The notes beneath the pieces were generated by a model. That model saw nothing but the letters and a program-made list of their open reading frames with translations. It ran no database searches and was not told the origin of the DNA. The position numbers and the translations under genes were made by a program. Source: Sphingobium aromaticiconvertens (GTDB taxonomy: Bacteria; Pseudomonadota; Alphaproteobacteria; Sphingomonadales; Sphingomonadaceae). Taken from it: DNA of 64,000 nucleotides. The DNA lies in assembly GCF_037154075.1 (NCBI RefSeq), contig NZ_JBANRJ010000001.1:4583501-4647500 (forward strand), written 5' to 3'. The number at the start of each line of letters is the position of its first letter. The first letter of the stretch is position 1. Positions 26,042-35,244 of this stretch are shown piece by piece.

Positions 26042-26680
26042 ATGATCCTCGCGCTGGTCAATCAGAAGGGCGGCGCAGGCAAGACGACGCTTGCTTTGCA
26101 TCTTGCCGGACAATGGGCGCGGCAGGGTATGCGCATCTGCCTGATCGACGCCGATCCGCAGGGGTCCGCCCTCGACTGGGCGGAGCAGCGGGCAGCCGAG
26201 GGCCATCAACGTCTGTTCGGTGTCATCGGCCTGTCGCGCGAGACCTTGCATATCGAGGCGCGCGAACAGGCTGCCAGCGTCGATCATGTCATCATCGACG
26301 GCCCACCCCGCGTCGCAGCGCTGATGCGCTCGGCGCTGATCGCGGCGGATCTCGCGCTCATCCCGGTGCAGCCTTCGGCGCTCGACGGCTGGGCCTCTGC
26401 GGAAATCGTATCGCTCGTCGCCGAGGCGCGCGGCTTCCATCCGAGCCTGGACGCGCGCTTCGTCCTCAATCGCTGCGATCCCCGCACGCTGATCGCGCGG
26501 CGTGCCCGCGCGGCTCTGGCGGATCGGCAGCCCGCGCCGCTCACCACCGGGATCGCCCAACGTGTCCTCTTTGCGCAGGTGATGGCGCAGGGGAGTCTTG
26601 CCAGCGAAGCCGATCCCGGCGGCCCGGCAGCGTGCGATATCGCCCGGCTGGCCGCCGAGATCATGGCGATCACGCGATGA
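26042..26680 (+). CDS. parA: ParA partition ATPase
   Basis: 212 aa, short ParA/MinD type. Deviant Walker A KGGAGKTTL at residues 9-17, CLIDADPQGSALDWAEQR for the A'/switch region and VIIDGPPR as Walker B. Drives segregation of the element together with a small DNA-binding partner. The next gene, a ribbon-helix-helix protein overlapping its stop, is the obvious partner; no ParB homologue is present. Confidence 0.92.
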   Translation: MILALVNQKGGAGKTTLALHLAGQWARQGMRICLIDADPQGSALDWAEQRAAEGHQRLFGVIGLSRETLHIEAREQAASVDHVIIDGPPRVAALMRSALIAADLALIPVQPSALDGWASAEIVSLVAEARGFHPSLDARFVLNRCDPRTLIARRARAALADRQPAPLTTGIAQRVLFAQVMAQGSLASEADPGGPAACDIARLAAEIMAITR

Positions 26681-26925
26681 GGAAGCCCGCTTCCGCTCAC
26701 GGCTTTGCCACACGGCCCGGTGCCGCCGAGCGGTGGATCAATGCGGGGCCGACTGCGCCGCCCATGTCCGTCGCTGCCTTCAGCGCGCGGCTCACCATCG
26801 ATGTCACGCCCGCAATGCGCCAGCGGCTGAAGCTGGCGGCGATAGCGCAGAACAAGACCGCCGCAGACCTCATGCGAGCGCTCATCGACCGGCATTTCCC
26901 CGACACAGGAAAGGAGCAACCATGA
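26677..26925 (+). CDS. Small RHH-like partition partner
   Basis: 82 aa, ATGA overlap with parA. The C-terminal half reads TIDVTPAMRQRLKLAAIAQN then KTAADLMRALIDRHFP, a ribbon-helix-helix fold like ParG or CopG. The N-terminal 40 residues are flexible and basic, as in ParG-type centromere binders. Likely binds a parS-like site and stimulates ParA; this is inferred from position and fold. Confidence 0.75.
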   Translation: MRKPASAHGFATRPGAAERWINAGPTAPPMSVAAFSARLTIDVTPAMRQRLKLAAIAQNKTAADLMRALIDRHFPDTGKEQP

Positions 26926-27431
26926 CCCGTTCAGGCTTTCAGCAGACCCCATCTCGCCACCCCGTCTTCGCGGACCGGACTTTTGTCGAGCTGATATGGA
27001 TTGAGGGGCGACTCGAACATTGGCTGCGCTTCGGCGATCCTGTGGGTGAGCAAATCCTCAGCCGCCGGACACGCGTCCTCACGCTGCTGCCCGGCAGCCA
27101 CTTCGCGCTCGTACGCTGGGCCTCGAACGACCATGGCACCGTCCGCTCACGGATCGACATCGCGCGGAGCGTCGCGGCAGGCGAGGCCTATTCGACCATG
27201 CCCTTCGTGCGCCCGGGCGGCGAGATATTGCTCAGCATCGAGGGTTGGCCCAAGGTCGACAAGGTCCTGCGCGCGATCGACGGCGTGGAAGCCGTCGGTA
27301 TCGATCCCGTTGCCGCCGCGCCCGATCACTGGCGCCACGTCCACAACCGGATCGCGGCGGGATATGATCCGCGTCCCTATTCGATGCAGCGCCATCGCGC
27401 GTTCGAACTGCGCCGGGAGATCGAACGATGA
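26922..27431 (+). CDS. DUF2840 family protein
   Basis: 169 aa, start overlaps the previous stop (ATGA). Sequence FADRTFVELIWIEGRLEHWL and LPGSHFALVRWASNDHGTVR fits DUF2840, a family that travels with TraF peptidase, transglycosylase and DUF3363 relaxase in alphaproteobacterial elements. Function unknown. Overlaps traF by 4 bp. Confidence 0.82.
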   Translation: MTRSGFQQTPSRHPVFADRTFVELIWIEGRLEHWLRFGDPVGEQILSRRTRVLTLLPGSHFALVRWASNDHGTVRSRIDIARSVAAGEAYSTMPFVRPGGEILLSIEGWPKVDKVLRAIDGVEAVGIDPVAAAPDHWRHVHNRIAAGYDPRPYSMQRHRAFELRREIER

Positions 27432-27973
27432 CGCGGCGTCGCTATATCGTCGCGACATTCGTGGCTGGAACATCGGCGCTGATCGTCGCCTGTATCGATC
27501 CCGCGCCGCGTGTCGCCTGGAATGCGACGCCAAGCGCACCGATCGGCCTGTATCGCGTGTCGCCCGGACGCACCGGCGCGATCGGCGACCTCGTCCTGTC
27601 GATGCCCGAACCGACGCTGGGTCAATGGCTTGCCCGCCGCCATTATGTCCCGCTCGGCGTCCCGCTGATCAAGCCGGTGGCGGCAACTACAGGGCAAAGG
27701 ATCTGCAGGGCCGGCGCGACCATCTCCATCGACGGTCGGCCCGTCGCACGCGCACGTCCCCGCGACCGGGTTGGTCGCCCTTTGCCGCAATGGAGGGGTT
27801 GCCGAACGATCGGTGCAGGTGAAGTCCTTCTTCTCAATGCGCGCGTCGACGACAGTCTCGATGGCCGCTATTTCGGCCCGACACCCGCGCCCAGGGTGAT
27901 AGGGACGGTGACGCCGCTGCTTACGCGCGCGCATCCGGGGGCGTCGCTCGCCTGGCAGGGATGGCGGCCATGA
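27428..27973 (+). CDS. traF: TraF-type S26 signal peptidase
   Basis: 181 aa. A membrane anchor near the N-terminus (YIVATFVAGTSALIVACIDP) is followed by NATPSAPIGLYRVSP, which contains the serine nucleophile, and VPLIKPVAATTGQRIC, which contains the general-base lysine. TraF of RP4-like systems matures the pilin and makes it cyclic. The trb pilin gene itself is not in the window. Coupled to both neighbours by 4-bp overlaps. Confidence 0.87.
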   Translation: MTRRRYIVATFVAGTSALIVACIDPAPRVAWNATPSAPIGLYRVSPGRTGAIGDLVLSMPEPTLGQWLARRHYVPLGVPLIKPVAATTGQRICRAGATISIDGRPVARARPRDRVGRPLPQWRGCRTIGAGEVLLLNARVDDSLDGRYFGPTPAPRVIGTVTPLLTRAHPGASLAWQGWRP

Positions 27974-28665
27974 GCGGCAGCAGGCGGCGCTTCTGGTACG
28001 CCATGCTGGCTGCTGCGATTCTGCAATGGGCGTGCAACGACAATGCAGTCAGCGCGCAGCCGCTCCGGTCCGCAGTCCCGCACAGCTATGCGGCCCATGT
28101 CGCTGAGGCTGCCCGCCGGTTCGGGCTTCCTGAACATTGGATATGGGCCGTCCTGCAGCAGGAGAGCGGCGGAAATGTCGGAGCGATGTCGCATGCGGGA
28201 GCGATCGGCCTGATGCAGATCATGCCCCCGACCTGGAACGAGCTTCGCGCTCGCCACGCGCTGGGAACCGACCCGTTCGATCCACGCGACAATATCATCG
28301 CGGGCGCTGCCTATCTGCGCGACATGTATGATCGCTACGGCGCAAGCGGCATGCTGGCAGCCTATAATGCCGGGCCTGGCCGATACGAAACCTATTTACG
28401 AGATGGCAGGCCGCTCCCCCGCGAAACGCAGACCTATCTGCGCCGACTCCTGCCATTTATCGGTGCCGAACCTGCCGCTTCGCCGTCCGATCCCACCCGC
28501 CCGCCTGCCATCCCATGGATGGAGGCGAAGCTGTTTCCCGCGCGCGGAAACGTCGGAGCATCTGTCATCGAGGCACGGTCCGACACAGACCTACCCTTGG
28601 TCCCATCTCGCGCACCCGGCGCGGCGTCTTCCCTTTTCGTCGCCCGCACGGAGCATAGGCCGTGA
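27970..28665 (+). CDS. Lytic transglycosylase (SLT)
   Basis: 231 aa from the ATG at 27970, overlapping the traF stop. N-terminal signal (YAMLAAAILQWACNDNAVSA). SLT catalytic domain with WIWAVLQQESGGNVGAMS (Glu nucleophile), GAIGLMQIMPPTW and MLAAYNAGPGRYE. Opens peptidoglycan locally for the conjugative channel, as VirB1 does. The C-terminal 60 residues are proline-rich and variable. Confidence 0.9.
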   Translation: MSGSRRRFWYAMLAAAILQWACNDNAVSAQPLRSAVPHSYAAHVAEAARRFGLPEHWIWAVLQQESGGNVGAMSHAGAIGLMQIMPPTWNELRARHALGTDPFDPRDNIIAGAAYLRDMYDRYGASGMLAAYNAGPGRYETYLRDGRPLPRETQTYLRRLLPFIGAEPAASPSDPTRPPAIPWMEAKLFPARGNVGASVIEARSDTDLPLVPSRAPGAASSLFVARTEHRP

Positions 28666-28843
28666 AGGGTTTTTGGGGATGGCGAGATAAAAGGCCCGCC
28701 GTCTGCCTGGGCTCATGTGGTTGGTTTTGGGGCATTTTAACGGGCGGCACTGCAATGGCCGCGACGGCGCTCGCATCAACTTCTGCCCTTTTTTCAACGG
28801 ATCGGGGACTGGCAACGGTCATTTTGGGCGGGAATCCTGCATC
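28666..28843. other. Spacer before relaxase; transfer-origin candidate
   Basis: 178 bp between the transglycosylase stop and the chosen relaxase start. The relaxase frame is open through part of it, but the translation is G/W-rich and unlike the family. Relaxase genes usually sit beside oriT, so this is one of two candidate sites; no clean inverted repeat was found. A 61-residue frame at 28662 is not supported. Confidence 0.35.
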
Positions 28844-30655
28844 ATGAACCGGGACGAGCAGAGTTTCGACCTCCGACCCGGCCGGGCACGCGATCGTGGT
28901 GCTGGCCAGGGGCGACGCCTCGTATCGCTCGCCACCCAGGTCCGGCGCGCGGCCGCCAAGGCCGGGCATATGCGATTGCCAAGAGCCCGTCGGTCGAGCG
29001 GCACCGGCACGATTGGTCGGGGCGGGCTGGCGGCGGCATCCGCCCGCTTCCGTGCCGACGGGCGCAGAGTGGTCATCAAGGCGCGGATCGTGCGGCACAA
29101 GGGCACCCGCTTCCGCGCCGCGCCGCTCGCCCGGCATATCGACTATCTCGCCCGCGATGGCGTCACCCGCGACGGACAGGATGCCCGGCTGTTTGACCAG
29201 CGTACTGATGGCGTGGACGCGACAGATTTCGCACATCGCTGCGAGGACGATCGCCATCATTTCCGCTTCATCGTCTCGCCCGAGGACGGTGCCGACATGG
29301 AGGACCTGCGCGGGTTCGCCCGCGACCTCATGGCCGACATGGCGCGCGATCTCGACACCGCGCTCGACTGGGTTGGCGTCGATCACTGGAACACCGACAA
29401 TCCCCATGTCCATATCCTGCTGCGCGGGCGGGCCGATGACGGCAACGACCTCGTCATCGATCGCGACTATATCAGTGAAGGCATGCGCGCTCGTGCCGAG
29501 GCGCGGGCGACGCTGGAACTGGGGCCGCGCACCAGCCAGGAGATTGCCCGGACGCTTGCCCGCGAGGTCGATGCCGAGCGCTGGACGTCGCTAGACCAGA
29601 GACTGCAGCGGCTGGCCGCCCGCAATATGGGGATCGTCGATCTGCGGCCCGGGCACGCGGGCTCCGAACCGAGCCAGCGCCATCATCCGGGACTGGTTCC
29701 GGGGCCGGATCGGGCGTCGGGATATGCTGACCCCGACAGCCAGCTACTGTTGGGACGCGCGGCCAGGCTCGAACGGATGGCTCTGGCCGAACCCGTTGCG
29801 CCAGGGATGTGGACATTGCGACCCGACTTTGAGGATAGTCTGCGCGAACTCGGCATGCGCACGGACATCATCAAGACGATGCACCGGGCGATGCAGACAA
29901 GCGGACGCCGCCCCGACCTCGCGACCTTCACCCTGCATGATGGCACGCCCACAGATCGGGTCATCGGCAGACTCGCCGCCCGCGGCCTTGACGACGAACT
30001 GATCGGAACGGCCTTTGCGATCGTCGAGGGGGTGGACGGGCGCACCCATCATCTGAGGTTCGAGGATCTCGAGATGACCGGCGATACGCCGATCGGCGGC
30101 ATCGTCGAGCTGCGCAGCTGGACGGGCCGCGACGGGCGCGCCCACATGTCGCTCGCAACACGCTCCGACATGCTGCTCCACGCCCAGGTCGATGCGCTGG
30201 GCGCGACCTGGATCGACCGGCAGCTTGTGGGCGACGAACCCCTGTCCATGGCCAATGGCTTTGGTCGAGAAGTCCGCGACGCCCTCGACGCCCGGCGCGA
30301 GAAGCTGGTCGCGCTTGAAGTGGCGACCCGGCGCGGCGGACAGGTGATCCTGCCTTCAGGCATGATCGCCAGCCTTCGCGCGTCCGAGTTGCAGGATGCC
30401 GCCACGCGGATTGCGCAGGCGACAGGGCTTGCCCACCAGCCTTCCGCACCCGGCGAGATCGTGAGCGGCCAATATCGCGAGCGCGTCACCCTGGCGTCGG
30501 GTCGCTTCGCGATGATCGACGACGGCCTTGGGTTCCAGCTCGTGCCCTGGCGTCCGGCGCTCGACCGCCAGCTTGGGAGCCAGATGCTGGGCACGATGAG
30601 CCTAGGCGGACGGATCGATTGGTCGCCGGGCCGCAGTCGCGGGCTCGGCCTGTGA
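28844..30655 (+). CDS. DUF3363 / VirD2-type relaxase
   Basis: 603 aa from the ATG at 28844 (MNRDEQSFDLRPGRARDRGA). The relaxase domain has HIDYLARDGVTRDGQDARLF, CEDDRHHFRFIVSPEDGADM, and the metal-binding DNPHVHILLRGRADDGND. DUF3363 forms the C-terminal half. It nicks oriT and leads the strand into the recipient. Gene order (TraF, transglycosylase, relaxase, TraG) is the standard one for these elements. Length is normal. Confidence 0.88.
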   Translation: MNRDEQSFDLRPGRARDRGAGQGRRLVSLATQVRRAAAKAGHMRLPRARRSSGTGTIGRGGLAAASARFRADGRRVVIKARIVRHKGTRFRAAPLARHIDYLARDGVTRDGQDARLFDQRTDGVDATDFAHRCEDDRHHFRFIVSPEDGADMEDLRGFARDLMADMARDLDTALDWVGVDHWNTDNPHVHILLRGRADDGNDLVIDRDYISEGMRARAEARATLELGPRTSQEIARTLAREVDAERWTSLDQRLQRLAARNMGIVDLRPGHAGSEPSQRHHPGLVPGPDRASGYADPDSQLLLGRAARLERMALAEPVAPGMWTLRPDFEDSLRELGMRTDIIKTMHRAMQTSGRRPDLATFTLHDGTPTDRVIGRLAARGLDDELIGTAFAIVEGVDGRTHHLRFEDLEMTGDTPIGGIVELRSWTGRDGRAHMSLATRSDMLLHAQVDALGATWIDRQLVGDEPLSMANGFGREVRDALDARREKLVALEVATRRGGQVILPSGMIASLRASELQDAATRIAQATGLAHQPSAPGEIVSGQYRERVTLASGRFAMIDDGLGFQLVPWRPALDRQLGSQMLGTMSLGGRIDWSPGRSRGLGL

Positions 30656-30683
30656 CTTTCATCAATGACAAGGAGGTAAGACA

Positions 30684-32747
30684 ATGTCGGGCGCACGCAT
30701 ACTCTGGGGTCAGTTGCTGCTCGTCGGCCTGGTCGTGCTGATCGCCATCTGGGGCGCGACCCAGTGGACCGCGGCTAGCCTTGGCTATCAGCCGGCGCTA
30801 GGGCCACCCTGGTTCGTGATCGGCGACCATCCCATCTATCTGCCGCCCGCCTTCTTCTGGTGGTGGTTCAGCTATGACGCCTATGCGCCCCATATCTTCG
30901 AGCGCGGGGCCTATGTCGCCGCATCGGGCGGTTTCGCGGCAATTGCGGTGGCGGTCGGCATGTCCGTCTGGCGCGCACGCGAGGCCCGCACCGCGGAAAC
31001 CTATGGCTCTGCGCGCTGGGCTGTGCCTGCCGATATCAGGCAAGCGGGGTTGCTGAACGACGAGGGCGTCGTGCTCGGCAGGTCTGGTCCAGACTATCTG
31101 CGCCATGATGGCCCGGAGCATGTCCTGTGCTTCGCGCCGACCCGCAGTGGCAAGGGGGTTGGCCTTGTCGTGCCCACGTTGCTGACGTGGCCGGGCAGCT
31201 GTGTCATTCACGACATCAAGGGCGAGAACTGGCAGATATCATCGGGCTTTCGCGCACGCCATGGTCGCGTGCTGCTGTTCGATCCAACCAGTAGCGCGTC
31301 TGCCGCCTATAATCCGCTGCTCGAAGTGCGGCGCGGGCAATGGGAGGTGCGCGACGTCCAGAATGTCGCCGACGTGCTGGTCGATCCCGAAGGCTCACTC
31401 GAACGCCGCAACCATTGGGAGAAGACCAGCCATGCGCTTCTGGTCGGCGCGATCCTCCACGTCCTCTACGCCGAGCCTGATAAGACGCTGGCCGGGGTCG
31501 CCGCCTTCCTGTCCGACCCCAGGCGCACAATCGATAACACGTTGCGCGCGATGATGACGACGCCGCATCTCGGCAAGGCAGGCGTGCATCCGGTCGTCGC
31601 CAGCGCCGCGCGCGAACTGCTGAACAAGAGCGAGAATGAACGGTCCGGCGTGCTCTCGACCGCCATGTCTTTCCTGGGCCTCTATCGCGACCCCGTGGTG
31701 GCCCATGTCACCCGGCAATGCGACTGGCGTATCGCCGATCTGGTCGAGGGTGCCCGCGCAACGAGCCTCTATCTGGTGGTGCCGCCTTCGGACATCAGCC
31801 GGACCAAACCCCTCATCCGCCTCATCCTCAACCAGATCGGCCGCCGATTGACCGAGGAATTGAAGCCCGATGCCAAACGGCATCGCGTCCTGCTGATGCT
31901 CGACGAGTTTCCCGCGCTTGGCCGCCTCGATTTCTTCGAGAGCGCACTCGCCTTCATGGCGGGCTATGGCCTCAAGGCCTTCCTGATCGCCCAGAGCCTC
32001 AATCAGATCGAGAAGGCCTACGGCCCCAACAATGCCATCCTCGACAATTGCCATGTGCGGGTCGCCTTCGCCACCAATGACGAGCGGACCGCCAAGCGTA
32101 TTTCCGACAGCCTGGGGACAGCGACCGAAATGCGCGCGATGAAAAACTATGCCGGCCATCGCCTCTCGCCATGGCTTGGGCATTTGATGGTCTCGCGCAC
32201 CGAAACGCCGCGCCCCCTCCTGACACCGGGCGAGGTCATGCAGCTGCCGCCAAGCGAGGAAATCGTGATGGTATCGGGGATGCCGCCGCTGCGCGCTGCC
32301 AAGGCCCGCTATTTCGAGGACAAGCGTTTTACGGCGCGGCTGTTGCCGCCGCCGGACGCCGCGACGCTGGACAACGGCAAGCCGCCGTCGGACGACTGGA
32401 GCGATCGCGCCACCATCGTGGCGCCGGTGGCGAGGCCTGTTCCATCGATGCCTGCGTCACCAGAACAGCAAACGACCGATATGCAAGGCATCAGCACAGG
32501 GGGATCCAGCGATGGTCGTCGCGATGATCGGCCAACGCAGTCGGACACGGCCAATGCCGGTATCCGCCGGGAGCCCGATCTTCCCGAACAGGAGGAGATC
32601 ATGCCGCCGCAGCGGTCCGCGCGTGAGGAGTTCGAATTCCACGAAAGCGACGATGACGAGGATGCGGTCCGCGCGCGGGCGATGAAACGGATGCGCCGGG
32701 CCGCGCGACAGGCCGCGCTCGATCCAGACGATGGCGTGGAATTATGA
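30684..32747 (+). CDS. traG: TraG/VirD4 coupling protein
   Basis: 687 aa. N-terminal membrane helices (LLLVGLVVLIAIWGATQWTA), Walker A FAPTRSGKGVGLVVPTLL at about residue 152, Walker B VLLMLDEFPALG at about 403, and QSLNQIEKAYGPNNAILDN. Hexameric ATPase that connects the relaxosome to the type IV secretion channel. Start preceded by GGAGG. Acidic and arginine-rich tail. Overlaps copG by 4 bp. Confidence 0.95.
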   Translation: MSGARILWGQLLLVGLVVLIAIWGATQWTAASLGYQPALGPPWFVIGDHPIYLPPAFFWWWFSYDAYAPHIFERGAYVAASGGFAAIAVAVGMSVWRAREARTAETYGSARWAVPADIRQAGLLNDEGVVLGRSGPDYLRHDGPEHVLCFAPTRSGKGVGLVVPTLLTWPGSCVIHDIKGENWQISSGFRARHGRVLLFDPTSSASAAYNPLLEVRRGQWEVRDVQNVADVLVDPEGSLERRNHWEKTSHALLVGAILHVLYAEPDKTLAGVAAFLSDPRRTIDNTLRAMMTTPHLGKAGVHPVVASAARELLNKSENERSGVLSTAMSFLGLYRDPVVAHVTRQCDWRIADLVEGARATSLYLVVPPSDISRTKPLIRLILNQIGRRLTEELKPDAKRHRVLLMLDEFPALGRLDFFESALAFMAGYGLKAFLIAQSLNQIEKAYGPNNAILDNCHVRVAFATNDERTAKRISDSLGTATEMRAMKNYAGHRLSPWLGHLMVSRTETPRPLLTPGEVMQLPPSEEIVMVSGMPPLRAAKARYFEDKRFTARLLPPPDAATLDNGKPPSDDWSDRATIVAPVARPVPSMPASPEQQTTDMQGISTGGSSDGRRDDRPTQSDTANAGIRREPDLPEQEEIMPPQRSAREEFEFHESDDDEDAVRARAMKRMRRAARQAALDPDDGVEL

Positions 32748-33184
32748 GCGGTCTCAAGGTCAAGCATACGATCCGCCTCTCTCCCGAGATTTCGATGCAG
32801 ATGGCGGATTATGCGCGGCGCAAGCGCAAGCCGCAGGCGGTCATCGTCGAGGCCGCGCTTGCCTCTTTCCTGTCAGCCGACGGCTCCGATCGGCTCGAAG
32901 CCGCGATCGGTCGACGCCTTGATCGCCTGAACCGGGAGATGCAGCGGCAGGGATGGCAAAATGCCCTGAATGGCGAAGCGCTCGCCCTGTTCGTGCATGC
33001 GTGGATGCTACAGAATCCGGCATTGCCGCAGGAAGCGCGGCGCGCAGCCCTAGCAGACGCCAATATACGCTGGACAGGCTATGTCGAGGCGCTGGCGGCT
33101 CGCATGGAAGCCGGGCCGCGCCTCATCGACGAGATCGGGCAGGACTTCGGCGACGAGCCCTCGGATGGGGCGCGAAGTCGGTGA
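32744..33184 (+). CDS. CopG-family RHH protein next to traG
   Basis: 146 aa with an N-terminal ribbon-helix-helix (KHTIRLSPEISMQMADYARR) and a helical C-terminal part (ALFVHAWMLQNPALPQEARR). In related elements this gene stands between traG and trbB, and may regulate or help the relaxosome. Here trbB does not follow: the next gene is HU on the opposite strand, so the conjugation block ends abruptly. Confidence 0.85.
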   Translation: MSGLKVKHTIRLSPEISMQMADYARRKRKPQAVIVEAALASFLSADGSDRLEAAIGRRLDRLNREMQRQGWQNALNGEALALFVHAWMLQNPALPQEARRAALADANIRWTGYVEALAARMEAGPRLIDEIGQDFGDEPSDGARSR

Positions 33185-33212
33185 CCGCGTGAAGCGGCCA
33201 CCGACACCGATA

Positions 33213-33485
33213 TCAGCCGTTCAGCTTGTCCTTGACCGTTTTTGCAGCGGAAAAGCCGAGCCCCTTGGAAGCGGGGATCGACAGGGGTTCGCCGGTCCGC
33301 GGATTCTTGCCCTCGCGCGCGCCGTTGAGCTTCAGCTTGAACTTGCCGAAACCGTTGACGGCGACTTCCTCGCCCTTGCCGGCATCGCCGATCGCGCCGA
33401 AGGTGGCGTCGATGATTTTCTTGGCGTCCGCCTTGGTGGTGCCGGTCGCGCTCGCCACCGCGTCGATGAGTTCAGAAGAGTTCAT
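33213..33485 (-). CDS. HU family DNA-binding protein
   Basis: 90 aa, complete HU fold: MNSSELIDAVASATGTTKAD, GFGKFKLKLNGAREGKNPRT with the DNA-binding arm, and a C-terminal AAKTVKDKLNG. Nucleoid-bending protein. The codon choice is conventional for the host. A mobile-element HU copy may assist replication or transposition; alternatively it is a chromosomal gene placed here by rearrangement. Confidence 0.95.
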   Translation of the reverse strand: MNSSELIDAVASATGTTKADAKKIIDATFGAIGDAGKGEEVAVNGFGKFKLKLNGAREGKNPRTGEPLSIPASKGLGFSAAKTVKDKLNG

Positions 33486-33670
33486 GCGTGCAGTCTTTCC
33501 TCAGTGTCTTGGATGGCATCGGTTGCCAATTTCGCGTGCCTTCGTCGAGCAAAATCGGGCTGTCGGCGGCGCTGGCGTAGCGTCCGACCAGGGCGCACCC
33601 CCATTTCTTGGTATGTGAGAGCCAGGCCCCTTCTGCTGTCCTTGCCGGACCTTACACAAGGGAGCCTGCC

Positions 33671-34318
33671 ATGATGGAAATGACCGATGCCGGTCATGGC
33701 GTGCGCGAAAGCGCCGCCATGCGTGCGATGTTTGCTGCCCGCAAGGAGGTCTTCATCGACCTTCTGGGGTGGGATCTGCCTGTTCTTGCCGACCGGTTCG
33801 AGGTGGATCAGTTCGATACGCCCGATGCGCAATATCTGATCCTGCTTGGCCCCGATCATGTCCATCGCGCCTCCGCGCGCCTCCTGCGCACGCAGGGCGA
33901 ACACATATTGGGGCATCTCTATCCCCATCTTTGTGCTGGCATTGTCCCGACCGGGCCGACCGTCCGGGAAATTACGCGCTTCTGTCTCGACCGGCATCAG
34001 CGATCGGTCGAGCGGCGCAGCGCGCGCAATCAGTTGGTGAGCACGCTGGCCGACCACGCCATCCGACATGGCATTACCGACTATACTGGCGTCGCCGAGC
34101 AGGCCTGGTTTGACCAGATTTCGCGGTTCGGCTGGGATTGCCGGGCGCTCGGACCATCGGTGCGTCATGGCCGTGACCTGTTGGTGGGCCTCCATATTCG
34201 TATCGATCATACCACCATCGACAAGCTGCGCGCGGGCGGCGTGTACGAGCCGATCCGCTTCGCCCTGATCGGTAGCGACGTCGAACCATCGGCACGCGGA
34301 GGAGACATGCTGTCATGA
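33671..34318 (+). CDS. LuxI-type acyl-homoserine-lactone synthase
   Basis: 215 aa from the ATG at 33671. Invariant LuxI positions are present: R24, F28 and W34 (FAARKEVFIDLLGWDLP), aspartates D46 and D49 (FEVDQFD), ASARLLRT and REITRFCLD. Synthesises an N-acyl-homoserine lactone from S-adenosylmethionine and acyl-ACP/CoA. ATGA-coupled to a PhyH dioxygenase gene. No LuxR gene is adjacent, which is unusual; the receptor must be elsewhere or absent. Confidence 0.88.
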   Translation: MMEMTDAGHGVRESAAMRAMFAARKEVFIDLLGWDLPVLADRFEVDQFDTPDAQYLILLGPDHVHRASARLLRTQGEHILGHLYPHLCAGIVPTGPTVREITRFCLDRHQRSVERRSARNQLVSTLADHAIRHGITDYTGVAEQAWFDQISRFGWDCRALGPSVRHGRDLLVGLHIRIDHTTIDKLRAGGVYEPIRFALIGSDVEPSARGGDMLS

Positions 34319-35244
34319 ACCCGCTCGAAACGATCGATCATCTGGCCGCGGTGCAATATTGGACCGGTCGCCTCCTGCGTGACGGCTTCTGCATCATCCC
34401 CGACCTGCGTCCCCCTTGCGCGCTCCAGGCGCTGGAGCGGGATCTCTCGCCCATCTTCGAGGCGACGCCTTTTTGCGAGGGCGCTTTCTATGGCGAGCGG
34501 ACCAAGCGTTTTGGCGGCCTCCTGCGCCGCAGCCGTCATATCGCGCCGCTAGTGGAAGATCCGCTCATCGTCGGAATCGCGCACGAAATATTGAGCCCCG
34601 CATGCGACCGTATCCAGCTCAATGTCGCCCAGGCCATCGAAATCCACCCCGGTGCGCTGACGCAGCTGCCGCACCGCGATCACGACATGTGGCAGGGCGC
34701 CAAAGGCTCGCATGAATATCTGCTCAATGTCATGTGGCCGATCACCCCGTTCACGGCGGACAATGGCGCGACCCAACTCTATCCCGCGAGCCATGGTGCA
34801 GCCGGCATGGCCCGGCAGGATTATGATGAGCCGATCGCGGCGACCTGTCTGCCAGGGTCCGCGATCCTTTTCCTGGGTTCGACGCTGCACGGCGCGGGCG
34901 GAAACAACACGAGCGAGGTCAGGCGCGCGATCGTCACCGGCTATTCACTGGGTTGGCTCAAGCCCTATGAGAATCCTTGGCTTGCCTATCCGCCCCCGGT
35001 TGCGCGGACCTTCTCGCCAGCGCTGGCCGCCCTGGTGGGCTATGCCCAGCATCGCCCCAATCTGGGCAATTATGAGGGGCAATGTCCCTCGATCCTGCTC
35101 AGAGACGAGATACCTGCACATATTGCCGCTATCGATGCGCTCCGGCCCGACCAGATGGATCTGGTCGATCATTACCTTAGCCGACAGGTGCCAGGGAACG
35201 ACAGGCCCTGGCTTCAAGACAATGGCGCGGGCAAGGTCGGGTGA
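34315..35244 (+). CDS. Phytanoyl-CoA dioxygenase family enzyme
   Basis: 309 aa. Iron site HxD in QLPHRDHDMWQGAKG, distal His in FLGSTLHGAGGNN and 2-oxoglutarate arginine in RRAIVTGYSLGW. Fe/2OG oxygenase that hydroxylates an unknown small molecule. I recall luxI-phyH pairs in sphingomonads. The 4-bp overlaps with luxI and the GntR gene suggest it modifies the signal molecule, its precursor, or a product under its control. Not EctD-like in sequence. Confidence 0.87.
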   Translation: MNPLETIDHLAAVQYWTGRLLRDGFCIIPDLRPPCALQALERDLSPIFEATPFCEGAFYGERTKRFGGLLRRSRHIAPLVEDPLIVGIAHEILSPACDRIQLNVAQAIEIHPGALTQLPHRDHDMWQGAKGSHEYLLNVMWPITPFTADNGATQLYPASHGAAGMARQDYDEPIAATCLPGSAILFLGSTLHGAGGNNTSEVRRAIVTGYSLGWLKPYENPWLAYPPPVARTFSPALAALVGYAQHRPNLGNYEGQCPSILLRDEIPAHIAAIDALRPDQMDLVDHYLSRQVPGNDRPWLQDNGAGKVG